Assembly: GCA_025062105.1 (NCBI GenBank)
Contig: JANXAQ010000064.1
Coordinates: 1-37,848 of the forward strand
DNA from: Thermoguttaceae bacterium
GTDB lineage: Bacteria > Planctomycetota > Planctomycetia > Pirellulales > Thermoguttaceae
DNA: 37,848 nt
Reading direction: 5' to 3'
In this document: piece by piece, positions 8,635 through 17,194 of the stretch
Layout: the number at the start of each line of letters is the position of its first letter
Position numbering within the stretch: the first letter of the stretch is position 1
Notes under the pieces: generated by a model
What the model was told of the DNA's origin: nothing
Seen by the model: the letters and a program-made list of their open reading frames with translations, nothing else
The model's database searches: none
Made by a program: the position numbers and the translations under genes

Positions 8635-9678
8635 ATGGAGGCAATGGAGGAATTAGGCAAGATTGCGGATGCTTTTCTCCGGACCGCCAAAAAAATCCTT
8701 GGCTATTTGGTAGCGGAAAAAATTCACCTAAATAGTGGCAGAGAACCTCCTTCTAATGAGGGGTGCCCTCTCTCAGAAAAACTAGACCACCGGAAAAAAC
8801 TCTGGGAGTTTCTTACCGACCAAGGGGTGAGTGTGGATCGGCTGGAGCGATTTGCCGTAGGCTGGATCGATAATCCGCAGACAATGTTTCAACGCCTTCT
8901 GGAGGAGGGATTTTCTGCTGAGGAGCTCAAGAGGTCCAAATTATTAGCCGATCGACGCTTGGCTGGCCGATTGATCGGCCCTATTCAAACACCTTCTGGA
9001 AAGATTATCAGTTTTTGGGCTCGGAGCGTTGGCTCTCCGCAGGAAGGCCCAAAGTATCTCTATTGGCGACCGGATTGGACGGCAAAAGTACCGGCTGTTT
9101 GGCTTCCGACCGCGCTACTGCGGGGAGGACGAAAAAAGGGTATTCTGGTAGTGGAAGATATTTGGGATGCTTTTGTGCTTCAGATACATGGGTTTTTGCG
9201 CAGCGTGGCCCTTGGCGAATCGGGGCAGTCGATCCTAACCAAACGGTTGGCCCATTTCGCTCGACTGGGCATCCGGTGCCTTACCATAGCTTTGAACCAG
9301 ACCCAGGATTGGCCTGTCCGATTGGCCTGCCTCCGGGAGGTTTTCCAGCCAGGCAGAGAGCCGTTTCAGCTTTGGGTGCTGCCGCCAGACGAGTTAGGTC
9401 TATACTTTTCGCCCGCAGAATTGGTTCAGAAACAAGGACCTAAGGCTTTCCAGAAGTTATTGACCAACAAACGCATTGCCATTGAAAGCTTACGCACGCC
9501 TGTACCATCCCAGCAGTCCAGCAGCCCCAGATCTTCTGCACAATCAACACCTTCTAAAGAATTGGTCTCCTCTATAGAAGAGGCGAACATTGCTGAGCAA
9601 ATACGCCCCACGGGGGGATTTCCGAAACGTTGTCCCCTGCATCAGTGCCTGGAAACCGACTGTTTCTGCTTTGATTAG
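8635..9678 (+). CDS. Stand-alone DnaG-like primase-core/TOPRIM protein
   Basis: A 347-residue protein that resembles the catalytic middle of bacterial primase DnaG. Residues about 50-135 match the N-terminal part of the RNA polymerase domain (VDRLERFAVGWID, then GRLIGPIQTPSGKIISFWAR and PKYLYW). Residues about 168-230 form a TOPRIM-like unit with the glutamate E174 in ILVVEDIWDAF and GESGQSILTKRLAHF. The expected acidic DxD segment reads TIALNQTQDW, so the metal site is altered. The DnaG N-terminal zinc finger and C-terminal DnaB-binding domain are missing. Instead, a Ser/Pro linker leads to a Cys/His-rich tail (CPLHQCLETDCFC). AAGGA lies 9 nt before the ATG. The role, perhaps in repair or plasmid/phage-derived priming, is unknown. 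Confidence 0.72.
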   Translation: MEAMEELGKIADAFLRTAKKILGYLVAEKIHLNSGREPPSNEGCPLSEKLDHRKKLWEFLTDQGVSVDRLERFAVGWIDNPQTMFQRLLEEGFSAEELKRSKLLADRRLAGRLIGPIQTPSGKIISFWARSVGSPQEGPKYLYWRPDWTAKVPAVWLPTALLRGGRKKGILVVEDIWDAFVLQIHGFLRSVALGESGQSILTKRLAHFARLGIRCLTIALNQTQDWPVRLACLREVFQPGREPFQLWVLPPDELGLYFSPAELVQKQGPKAFQKLLTNKRIAIESLRTPVPSQQSSSPRSSAQSTPSKELVSSIEEANIAEQIRPTGGFPKRCPLHQCLETDCFCFD

Positions 9679-9738
9679 CTAACCTTCTTCTATCGGCTGG
9701 GCTAAACCTGCTACCAATCCTCGTACCTTTTACTAGAT

Positions 9739-9774
9739 AAAAAAACGACCGAGCCTGAGCCGTCTGGCTCAGGC
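9739..9774 (-). terminator. Rho-independent terminator of the porin gene
   Basis: On the minus strand a 9 bp perfect stem GCCTGAGCC/GGCTCAGGC with a 4 nt loop is followed after a few bases by seven T. It lies about 115 bp downstream of the stop codon at 9888. Confidence 0.8.
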
Positions 9775-9887
9775 CGGCCGTAAGGAGGGCTTGTTGTTGG
9801 TTTGAGTGGGGGGGCGATGCCTGGCTGGCAGGGCCGCTGCCAGAAAACCGAGGCGGTTGGTTCTGGGATGGGGATGGCCAAGGCTTA

Positions 9888-11318
9888 CTAGTAGGTGAAG
9901 ATCAGATCCACACCGCCAGATAGTTGCTCACGGTCCTGGCCGTCATTAAATGGCCGGGCGCCGGGTATAAAGTTCCCATTGGCCCAGTCATATCGGATTT
10001 CGGGTCGGATGGTCAGGTTGGCATGTGGCTTCCAGTTCAGGCCCAGCGTAAGGGCGTACAGATCAGGCGCTGCGCCGGTCCACAGATAGGGGAACCAGCC
10101 ACTGAATACGCCTCCCGACCAGGCAGGCGAACCGGCAAGCCAAGCCAACCCATCGTCATCGTGGAACCATTCAAACCGGCCGCCTAGGCTCCAGCATTCG
10201 TTAATCTTGAAGAACAAGTATTGGTTGATGCCATACCACTGGCCGTTAGGTACCTGCCCCCCGGCATTGGTAACCAAACCAAGGTCATGTTGGAAGACAT
10301 AGGTCCAGCGTTCGTTAATGGCAAACTTTACCACAAAACTGTTCATGTACAGATCGCCCCAGTCCAGACCCCAGCGTTCGCCGAGGTCACCGCCGCTGAC
10401 CATCCAGGTAAAAATAATCCGCTGGCCGATGGGCACATCCACACCACCCAGGAACAGGCTTGCCTCTCCCGGATTGTCGAAGGCGGTATCCCAAGCGGTA
10501 GTCCAGCCTGCATGAATGTTCAAACCATCCGTAACCTCATAGCTGGCCAACACGCCGGTCAAGGTTTGCGGCTCACCAAACTGATGGCAATAGCTGTGAG
10601 AATAGAAGAAGTTTTCCGTAACCGGGACTCGCTCATAGCCGATGGGCGAGAAGAAATGCCCTAGTTTTACCGACAACTTGTTCCAGGCTACCACCGCATA
10701 AAGTTGAGGAATCGCTGTACCATACACCCCATCGTCCGAGCTAATCCAGGCATTATCCCACGCGAATCGACTGTTTCGGAATGCGCGGGTATCTGGTCCA
10801 TCGGCACCAAACAGAATGTCGAAACGAAACCCCCAATCAAAGGCCCGACAAGAGGTATCCGCCGGTTTATCCACGAAGAGCCAGGTTTGATCTACGGTAA
10901 AATCGTTCTCTGGCCGATAGGCGATCGGGCCGTTTAATTCCGAACCCCAGGCATTGGCAAAAATACCAGCCGACACCCACCCGCCAATTTTCAGGCCACT
11001 ATCAAATTCAGGAAACAGAGTCCAGGGATCCGGCAGGCAGCCGTTGCAGCAACGTCGGCTCACACAGCACCGGGGCAGACACATCAACCCGCAGCTTTCT
11101 TCAGCTGCTGGTTTTGCAGATGGTGCAGCACCCGGAGCAGGACTAGGAGCAGCCGGCTGTTCGGCATAAGCATACTCGCCGCCGCCGTAACTATAGCCTG
11201 CTGGGCGGGTCAAACTCGGTCCCATCGCCCCCCAGGGCTGTTGGGCCAGCGCTGAAGCCGCCAGCCCACTACAAATCAACACAAAGACCCCACCCCACCA
11301 CAATCCTTGGCATTTCAT
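9888..11318 (-). CDS. Outer-membrane beta-barrel porin, planctomycete type
   Basis: The open frame begins at 11414, but the ATG at 11318 is preceded by AGGAGG 9 nt upstream and gives a proper signal peptide (MKCQGLWWGGVFVLICSG...ASALAQ), so I use it: 476 residues. After a Pro/Ala-rich segment comes a compact seven-cysteine block (CGLMCLPRCCVSRRCCNGC), then about 370 residues of alternating aromatic beta-strands (GWVSAGIFANAWG, KLGHFFSPIGYE, DLYALTLGLNWKPH, RPEIRYDWANG) ending in the terminal aromatic Tyr typical of barrel assembly signals. It fits the BBP2-like (OmpL-type) porins abundant in Planctomycetota. Its role would be passive solute passage across the outer membrane. A strong terminator follows, so it is probably monocistronic and well expressed. 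Confidence 0.85.
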   Translation of the reverse strand: MKCQGLWWGGVFVLICSGLAASALAQQPWGAMGPSLTRPAGYSYGGGEYAYAEQPAAPSPAPGAAPSAKPAAEESCGLMCLPRCCVSRRCCNGCLPDPWTLFPEFDSGLKIGGWVSAGIFANAWGSELNGPIAYRPENDFTVDQTWLFVDKPADTSCRAFDWGFRFDILFGADGPDTRAFRNSRFAWDNAWISSDDGVYGTAIPQLYAVVAWNKLSVKLGHFFSPIGYERVPVTENFFYSHSYCHQFGEPQTLTGVLASYEVTDGLNIHAGWTTAWDTAFDNPGEASLFLGGVDVPIGQRIIFTWMVSGGDLGERWGLDWGDLYMNSFVVKFAINERWTYVFQHDLGLVTNAGGQVPNGQWYGINQYLFFKINECWSLGGRFEWFHDDDGLAWLAGSPAWSGGVFSGWFPYLWTGAAPDLYALTLGLNWKPHANLTIRPEIRYDWANGNFIPGARPFNDGQDREQLSGGVDLIFTY

Positions 11319-12033
11319 GGACACAGACCTCCTTTTTGGAAGACAAGGGTTCTTAGCACGACTTCTCTTGGGTAGGTATCGGGTATCCAAACTTAGCGGT
11401 CGTATCAAAAACACTCAAAAATCAGATCGCAATAACCCTAGAGGGGAAAAAGAATGATAAAATTTTCGGGTTAGGGAACTTAGAAAGGCTCTCTTGAACC
11501 AAAGAAAGAACCCAGGAATCTCCCAGCTCCCCGGCCCCTGGTACCTAACCCCCTCTACCGTAACCAACCGTTTTACGATGCTTGTGTTATTTAAGGGATG
11601 TTGTCCCACCTAGCCGGGGCCATGAACATCCGGAAAGAGGTTAAGTTGATGGGGCTCACTACCCAGGGCGGTGAGAAAATAGCAGAAGGATCCTCGGAGA
11701 TTTCTCCCCTACTAAAACGTGTTGGGCACTCCGCTTTGGCTCTTTTGTCTGCTGGGTGAAAGGCTCTCTCAGCCGGCCAGTGAGAGAATTCCCCTCTGGC
11801 TCGGAGGCCAAAACCAGTTTCCATAAGCGGTGGAAATGCCATAGAGGTGGGAGTATTCACGGAGAGAGTTTCTGTGAATTTGGAGAAAATAGTAAAAATA
11901 GAGAAAACTTTTGAAATTTCTAGAGTTCTCCAATTGCCCACCCCCTTCTTTATCGTTATTGCCCATTTCCCTTAAGGAAGAGTTCCGAGATTGCCTACAC
12001 CTCGGGCTGAAATAGCACAGAAACGGAGAAAGT
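11319..12033. other. Intergenic region upstream of the porin gene
   Basis: About 700 bp without a supported gene. It should hold the porin promoter. A hairpin ATTCAC/GTGAAT sits at 11857-11880, followed by an A-rich tract (11881-11925). I see no copy of the repeat families. Confidence 0.35.
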
Positions 12034-12957
12034 TTAAGCGGATTCTGCTTCCAACAGAGCTTCTACGAAGGTGTCGGCATCAAAAGGAGCCAGGTCTTCG
12101 GGCTGTTGGCCCACACCTACAAATTTGACCGGCAGCCCCACTTGTTGTCGAATAGCCACTACCACCCCCCCTTTGGCAGTGCCGTCCAATTTTGCCAATA
12201 CAATCCCCGTGCAGCGGACAGCATCGGTAAAATGCTTGGCTTGGCTAATGCCGTTTTGTCCAGTAGTTGCATCCAACACCAAGAGCACTTCATGGGGAGC
12301 TTGGGGGATCTGTTTTCCAAGCACTCGGTGGATCTTGGCCAGCTCTTGCATCAGGTTATACTGGGTTTGGAGTCGGCCTGCGGTATCCACAATACACACG
12401 TCAGCGCCGGTTTGGAGGGCTTGGCTGACGGCCCGATGGGCCACACTGGCCGGGTCGCTTCCAGGCTGGCCAGTTACAATCGGGCAACCTAGTCGCTGGG
12501 CCCATATGGTCAGCTGTTCAACTGCTGCTGCCCGGAATGTATCCGCTGCACCCAGAATCACCTTTCGGCCCTGATCCTGAAACATCCGGGCCAGTTTGGC
12601 AATCGTGGTGGTTTTACCACAGCCATTGACCCCACAGACCATGATCACGGTGGGACCTTGAGGGGCCAAACGGATGGGTTCTTCCGGCTGGCGGAGCAGT
12701 TCTTTAAGTTTCTTTTTGATCTCGGCTAACACTTCTTCCATGGTGACTTTCCGAGACCAGAAACGAGAGCGTACTTCTTCGACGATTTGACGGGCCGCCT
12801 GTACTCCCATATCCGTTTTCACTAAAAGGGCAAACAGCTCCTCCAGAAAGCTCTCATCCACTAATCGGCCTTCTGTCTTAAAGATGTCCCGGATGTCGGT
12901 CCGCAGAAGCTGAACCGTTTTTTTCAAGCCCTGTTTGATTTTTTCGAACCAACCCAT
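12034..12957 (-). CDS. ftsY: Signal recognition particle receptor FtsY
   Basis: SRP receptor GTPase that docks ribosome-SRP complexes at the membrane for co-translational insertion. This is the short NG form with no acidic A domain. Numbering from the upstream ATG, the N helical bundle covers about 1-100; G1 is GVNGCGKTTT (111-120), then DTFRAAA (141-147), G3 DTAGRLQ (193-199), the G4 region AKLDGTAKGG (257-266) and the closing GVGQQPEDLAPFD. The usual TKxD reads AKLD. I choose the ATG at 12957 (MGWFEKIKQG) because AGGAG lies 6 nt ahead of it and overlaps the nusB stop; the other ATG at 12963 has no room for a ribosome site. It is translationally coupled to nusB. Confidence 0.95.
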   Translation of the reverse strand: MGWFEKIKQGLKKTVQLLRTDIRDIFKTEGRLVDESFLEELFALLVKTDMGVQAARQIVEEVRSRFWSRKVTMEEVLAEIKKKLKELLRQPEEPIRLAPQGPTVIMVCGVNGCGKTTTIAKLARMFQDQGRKVILGAADTFRAAAVEQLTIWAQRLGCPIVTGQPGSDPASVAHRAVSQALQTGADVCIVDTAGRLQTQYNLMQELAKIHRVLGKQIPQAPHEVLLVLDATTGQNGISQAKHFTDAVRCTGIVLAKLDGTAKGGVVVAIRQQVGLPVKFVGVGQQPEDLAPFDADTFVEALLEAESA

Positions 12958-12966
12958 ATCCATCTC

Positions 12967-13656
12967 CTAGGTGGGAAGAGAGTTGTTGGGTTCTGTCTGG
13001 GCGGAGGAACGTGGATTTGCCACGCTGTTGTTTTCGGGCTTTAGGGAATCGGTAGATCTCCTGGGATCGGCCGCGGAAATATATTCACGCCGAAGCCGAT
13101 CTAAAATCCCGTTCACAAAGCTGGGGGATTTGGCGCCTCCGAACCGTCGAGCCAGTTCAATAGCTTCATCCAATACCACCGGATCTGGCGTAGATTCGTA
13201 GAGCAATTCATACGCCCCTAGGCGAAGCACATTCCGATCCGTCGGCGCCATCCGCTCTAGGGCCCAATGATGGGCCACCCGAGCTAAGGCCGCATCGATC
13301 TCAGTCCGATGCCGACGGACACCCGCCACTAACCGCCGGGCCAAATCCAGCATCTGCTCCTTCCGCCACTGCGAAAATCCCTCGCGTACAAACCGTTGCA
13401 ATTCCGCTCGAATCAGCTCCACCTGCTCGGCCATCGGATGATCCCGAAATCCCTCCCGCAAGAATTCTTCGAGCTCTTCCTGGGCAAATTGAAGAATGGC
13501 CTGGTCGCCAAGTTCCCGACGCACAAACTCCTCCCCCACGGCAGGCGAAACCCCAGGATTAAGATCATCTTGATAAAGCACCTGGAAGGCCACTTCTCTA
13601 GCCCGCCGCCGCAGCACCTGCACAGCTAATTCTTCACTAGCACTCCGTTTTGTCAT
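12967..13656 (-). CDS. nusB: Transcription antitermination factor NusB
   Basis: NusB binds the boxA RNA of rRNA operons together with NusE (ribosomal protein S10) and supports antitermination. The all-helical NusB fold is recognisable from RRRAREVAFQVLYQ (about 16-29) to the conserved C-terminal pattern VLDEAIELARRFGGAKSPSFVNGILDRL (about 170-197). At 229 residues it is longer than the usual 135-150, because of about 50 extra residues in the first half (a charged repeat around FLREGF/FVREGF) and a Ser/Asn-rich tail. No clear Shine-Dalgarno precedes the ATG at 13656, so a later start is possible. It is followed directly by ftsY, an arrangement I recall from other planctomycetes. Confidence 0.93.
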   Translation of the reverse strand: MTKRSASEELAVQVLRRRAREVAFQVLYQDDLNPGVSPAVGEEFVRRELGDQAILQFAQEELEEFLREGFRDHPMAEQVELIRAELQRFVREGFSQWRKEQMLDLARRLVAGVRRHRTEIDAALARVAHHWALERMAPTDRNVLRLGAYELLYESTPDPVVLDEAIELARRFGGAKSPSFVNGILDRLRREYISAADPRRSTDSLKPENNSVANPRSSAQTEPNNSLPT

Positions 13657-13704
13657 CGTCTTAGCTCGAGGGTGGCTATTTTTCGTAACTTCTTTTTCAA
13701 CAGG

Positions 13705-13742
13705 TTAGTTTTTCGAGAGCCTTTTAGTTTTTCGAGAGCCTT
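13705..13742. repeat. Short tandem duplication in the nusB upstream region
   Basis: TTAGTTTTTCGAGAGCCTT occurs twice in direct succession with a period of 19 bp, 50-90 bp upstream of the nusB start. Confidence 0.8.
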
Positions 13743-13821
13743 TGTTCTGCAAATCTCCGCAACCTTTCAGCCCAGCGAAGAAACCCGCCTTTTGCCCGAA
13801 AGCCTCTTCTTCATGCACAAG

Positions 13822-14339
13822 AAGTTAGAGTTGAGGAGATCAGAGACTTTAGGCAAAATGCGAAAGCTCGTTGAAGAACACAGAATGAAAATAGCTTCCG
13901 AACCAAACCCTGCCTGATGCCCAAAAATGCCCTCATGCTCCAAAGTAACCGTTGGCCTCTTTTGAAAAGTTCGGTATCCCCGATGAGGGGCAATCATCCG
14001 TCCGATGCGACGGCAAATCCATACCAAATGTGTATATAGGGCCCCCTGTTAGGCTCGATGTTATACACAAGTTAGAGTTCAGGGGTTCGGACATCACTTT
14101 AGGAAAATGCCAAAAGTTTGTTAAAGGAATGGATAAAATAGGAAATATAGGCAAAGCAGTTTCTAAAAGCAAACATTTCCTGATCTTCCAAATGAGCTTT
14201 CCCTAATGGTCTCTTTTCTCCAAAGTAACGGTTGGCTTCTTTTGGAAGTTTGTTATACCCCTAGGTGGGCAATTGTTGTGGCCCATTGGGATGGGAAATC
14301 CATCCCAAAGCTGTCTATAACATGGACCCCTGTTAGGGG
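13822..14339. repeat. Imperfect tandem duplication, unit about 250-280 bp
   Basis: Two diverged copies lie head to tail. Each begins AAGTTAGAGTT (13822 and 14069), continues with CTTTAGG.AAAATGC and reaches CTCCAAAGTAAC.GTTGGC (13938 and 14218). Each then has a TTTTGGAAGTT...GGGCAAT...GGCAAATCCAT-like segment and ends CCCCTGTTAGG (14053 and 14339). An indel of about 33 bp separates them. No gene is encoded. Confidence 0.8.
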
Positions 14340-14489
14340 GGACCTTCCTCGAAAAACCACTTCTCCATACTAACAATGATGATACACCCTTCTTAATCGG
14401 GGCAAAGAGGTTCTGGCTGCTCGATAGAGCTAAAAACCATTTTCTTTAGACAGTCACTAGAGAGTATTCCCTAGTGCGAATTATCGTAC

Positions 14490-14642
14490 CTCGACTTTTA
14501 CCATTCTTCGGCTTCTTCCGAAAGGAAAAAGTCTAACTCCAGATAATCATTTATTGGAGTGAGGAAATTGTGGCTAGAAAAGGGGCGGCTCGGCGTAACT
14601 GTGCTGCAAATAAACCAAGCTAGGGAAAAAGCAAAAGTCGAA
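14490..14642 (-). repeat. Family A element, copy 8 (mildly diverged)
   Basis: It begins CTCGACTTTTACCATTCTT and ends GGGAAAAAGCAAAAGTCGA. The inner blocks GAAAAAGTCTAACTCC and GAGTGAGGAAATTGTG occupy the same places as in copy 4403-4550. About 5 bp longer than canonical. Confidence 0.82.
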
Positions 14643-14753
14643 CTTAGCAGGCTGTTCCGAAAAGTATTTCCCGGCATGTAAGCAGAACTTTGCCCGAGGG
14701 CGGCAACACTTCCCAAAACCTCTATTTTACCAAGTTTTGACACCGGGACCGAT

Positions 14754-14809
14754 CAGCTGGAACAACTGGTGGCGGATGAGAACTGTTCAGCCGGAACAAC
14801 TAGTGGCGG
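14754..14809. repeat. 22 bp direct repeat, two copies
   Basis: CAGCTGGAACAACTGGTGGC (14754) recurs as CAGCCGGAACAACTAGTGGC (14788) with a spacing of 34 bp. It overlaps the left edge of the family G element. Confidence 0.7.
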
Positions 14810-15051
14810 TGGAAAGTCTGAGTGTTAATTCAGGAAAGATAGATAATATAGTCAAATCTGCCTCCTCCCGGAAATCCAACTTTGTGCCGAACCTCCTCTT
14901 TACTCCGGATATGGAGATAGAGTCCCAAACCCTTTCGAGAGTGTTATAGCTCCTGGAATCTCAAAAATACGGAGCTTCTTGTATCTGGAAGAGGAGGGAT
15001 TTATGTTCTCCCTAAATATCTCCTAAACTGACCGCAAAAATCAGCCTCCGA
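14802..15051 (-). repeat. Family G element, diverged copy
   Basis: The reverse complement matches 28920-29193 over its whole length: GGCTGATTTTT, GGTCAGTTTAGG, GAACATA, CAAGAAGCTCCG, TATATCCGGA-like, GGTTC, TTTCCGGG, TATCTATCTT and GTTAATT occur in the same order. The ends have decayed. Confidence 0.78.
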
Positions 15052-15251
15052 AAACAAGACGGAAAACGCCGAAATCCCTTAGGATAGCCATTCATAGTGC
15101 CGGCAGCAGATCGGTAGCAGGTAGCTTCTGTCCGCTCCGAACCTTGGACAACACTCCTTCAGCTAGCAATGCTAAAAGCAAAGGCCTTTTATTGTTTAGT
15201 TTCCCAAATCGCTTTGAACAAGCGAACTCTAATACAGTGGCTAGTCCCTCT

Positions 15252-15505
15252 CTGTACTTTCTGAAAAATTCCCCTTTATGGGGGGTTAAATTGCTCTGGG
15301 GCCGGCTTACCTGCAGCGGCTATCAGCCAGACCCTTTGGGTTGCCTAGCAGCCTAACCTATTGGAAGGCCATAGGTTCCCAGGTTCCATTTTGGTAGGCT
15401 CTTCGGTCAGGGCTTAGAAGTTGGAAATTCTCTTCGGGAACGGCGGCCCGGTGGGGCTAGCTCCATAGCCTCTTCCCCTGAAGAGTGAGTTTGCAGAAAG
15501 GACAG
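15252..15505 (+). repeat. Family C element, copy 1
   Basis: 254 bp bounded by CTGTACTTTCTGAAAAATT and TTTGCAGAAAGGACAG. CCCTCT occurs directly on both sides (15246-15251 and 15506-15511), a 6 bp target duplication. It contains the family landmark AGACCCTTTGGGTTGCCTAG, shared with 25468-25727. The following gap to 15719 has no further feature. Confidence 0.88.
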
Positions 15506-15719
15506 CCCTCTGGGTAATGGTAAAAAATCGACTGTTTCCTTAGTGGACCATGGTAGCAAGCCCAACTTATCCTTTAGGTTCCTCCCTGGGACCCTCTTTT
15601 GTTGCTTCAAATGAGTGTGATACCTGCTCGTTTTAGATAATAGGAAACCAAAACGGCTTGATTCCGAAGCTCGTTGCTGAAAATAGTATCCCCAAAAAAG
15701 GGAGATATAAGATTCCCTA

Positions 15720-16886
15720 ATGAGTGGAATCAGCACGGGGATTACTCCGATGGCCAGGCGAACTATTATCGTGGGCGATATCCACGGATGCTGGGCGGAG
15801 CTGGAAGAACTGCTGGAGAAGGTCGGCCTGGGCGATGGGGACCAACTGATTGCACTGGGCGATATTGTGGATCGGGGACCAGACACCCCGAAGGTGTTAG
15901 AGTTTTTCCGCCGCCACCCTGCTGCCCGATCCCTGCTGGGCAACCATGAACGAAAACATCTGAAAGCCTTCCGAGGCGAAACCAAACCGGCCTTGTCTCA
16001 ACTGATTAGCCGGGAGCAAATTGGCCAGGCCCACTATCCGGATGCCTTAACCTACTTCAGCTCGCTTCCTGAATCCCTGGAACTGCCCGAGGTGATTTTA
16101 GTGCACGGCATGTGGGAACCTGGCAAAGGGGTGCAGGAGCAGAAATCCGAAGTGCTCATCGGTACCCTTTCGGGAGAGCAGTACCTGTGGAAGCAATTGC
16201 GCCGGCCATGGTATGAGGTGTATGATGGGCCAAAGCCTTTGATCGTCGGCCATCAAAATTACTCCCAGAAGCCGGAACCATTTATCTGGCGCGATCGTGT
16301 TTTTGGCCTGGATACCGACTGTTGCCACGGTGGAGCGCTAACGGCACTGATCCTGCCGGAGTTCCGCTTTATCAGCGTACCAAGCCGACATGACTACTGG
16401 ACCCAAATGGCCCAGCAATACGCTCATTTGGCCGCCGAGGCTATCCGAATAAAAGAGTTGTCCTGGGAAAGGGCGGAGGCCCTTCTAGGACAATGGCAGG
16501 ATCCGTCTTCGGAAGAGGCGATGGCCCCTCAGGTGGTGGAGGAACTTCGGCAGCTGATCTTCGAAGCGCAGAGGGCGTTGGAGGGCCTCCATAATTATAT
16601 ACTGCAGTTTACAGAGCGAATCCTAGCGGCGCTTCGGCAGCAGGGCGATTTTGATCAATTGCCGCCCCAAGAGCAGGGCCGACGCTTCGCCCACCGAATA
16701 GGCAATACGCCACTAGCCAGCTTTCTCCACCTAGCCCGGAAAGGCCCACTCACCCTGGCAGAACTGCGCAACTACTTTAAAAAACCTCAAGCCCTCCTCC
16801 AGTTCGTCAAACGCCATCGGATTCCATTGCCCCTCGATCCAACCAACCCAACTTCACCAGACTCGGAAAATAAGAGCCTTTACTAA
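15720..16886 (+). CDS. PPP-type metallophosphoesterase with extra C-terminal domain
   Basis: A calcineurin-like phosphoesterase of the bacterial PPP/ApaH-PrpE type. The catalytic motifs are complete: GDIHG (19-23), GDIVDRG (47-53), GNHE (74-77), a later GHQNYS histidine and the CCHGGALTAL strand. Such enzymes dephosphorylate proteins or cleave diadenosine polyphosphates; the sequence does not decide which. The catalytic core ends at about residue 225. The remaining 160 residues form a charged helical extension with a winged-helix-like end (FLHLARKGPLTLAELRNYFKK), which could bind nucleic acid or a partner. ATG 15720 has poor ribosome-site support, and ATG 15750 (MARRTIIVGDIHG) is a credible alternative. 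A second phosphatase follows at 17195. Confidence 0.85.
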   Translation: MSGISTGITPMARRTIIVGDIHGCWAELEELLEKVGLGDGDQLIALGDIVDRGPDTPKVLEFFRRHPAARSLLGNHERKHLKAFRGETKPALSQLISREQIGQAHYPDALTYFSSLPESLELPEVILVHGMWEPGKGVQEQKSEVLIGTLSGEQYLWKQLRRPWYEVYDGPKPLIVGHQNYSQKPEPFIWRDRVFGLDTDCCHGGALTALILPEFRFISVPSRHDYWTQMAQQYAHLAAEAIRIKELSWERAEALLGQWQDPSSEEAMAPQVVEELRQLIFEAQRALEGLHNYILQFTERILAALRQQGDFDQLPPQEQGRRFAHRIGNTPLASFLHLARKGPLTLAELRNYFKKPQALLQFVKRHRIPLPLDPTNPTSPDSENKSLY

Positions 16887-16965
16887 AATGAAATTCCACA
16901 GAAAGCAGTCGAGCCATTTTGCCACTTATAAAGAGGATGCAAGTTCATGTTGTTAAAGGCTCTCA

Positions 16966-17109
16966 GCGTGAGTTTTGCTATTTTCCCTAACTTAGTCTGC
17001 TTCTGGTAGTTACGACGCCCCCCTTTTGTTCATCCAATTTCCTAAGCCGCATAGTTACAAGGTGTTCGAACTTTGCTTTTCCCGCTAGAGCCCAAAATGG
17101 CAAAAGTCA
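16966..17109 (+). repeat. Family A element, copy 9
   Basis: It lies between the two phosphatase genes. It begins GCGTGAGTTTTGCTATTTT (a decayed end) and holds CCCTAACTTAG, TGGTAGTTACGACG, TTTTGTTCATCCAATTTCC and AAGGTGTTCGAACTTT in the canonical order. It ends AAAATGGCAAAAGTCAATGG. Confidence 0.82.
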
Positions 17110-17194
17110 ATGGGCTTTCCCATCCACTAAGAGTTGTTACTGACTTGTTGAAGCACACATTTTTAAGGCCAGAGTTTCTCAAACAAACGGACCC

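Noticed and set aside
15407-15985. 192-codon leftward frame
   Set aside because: It covers part of a family C element and the antisense of the phosphatase; low-complexity sequence.
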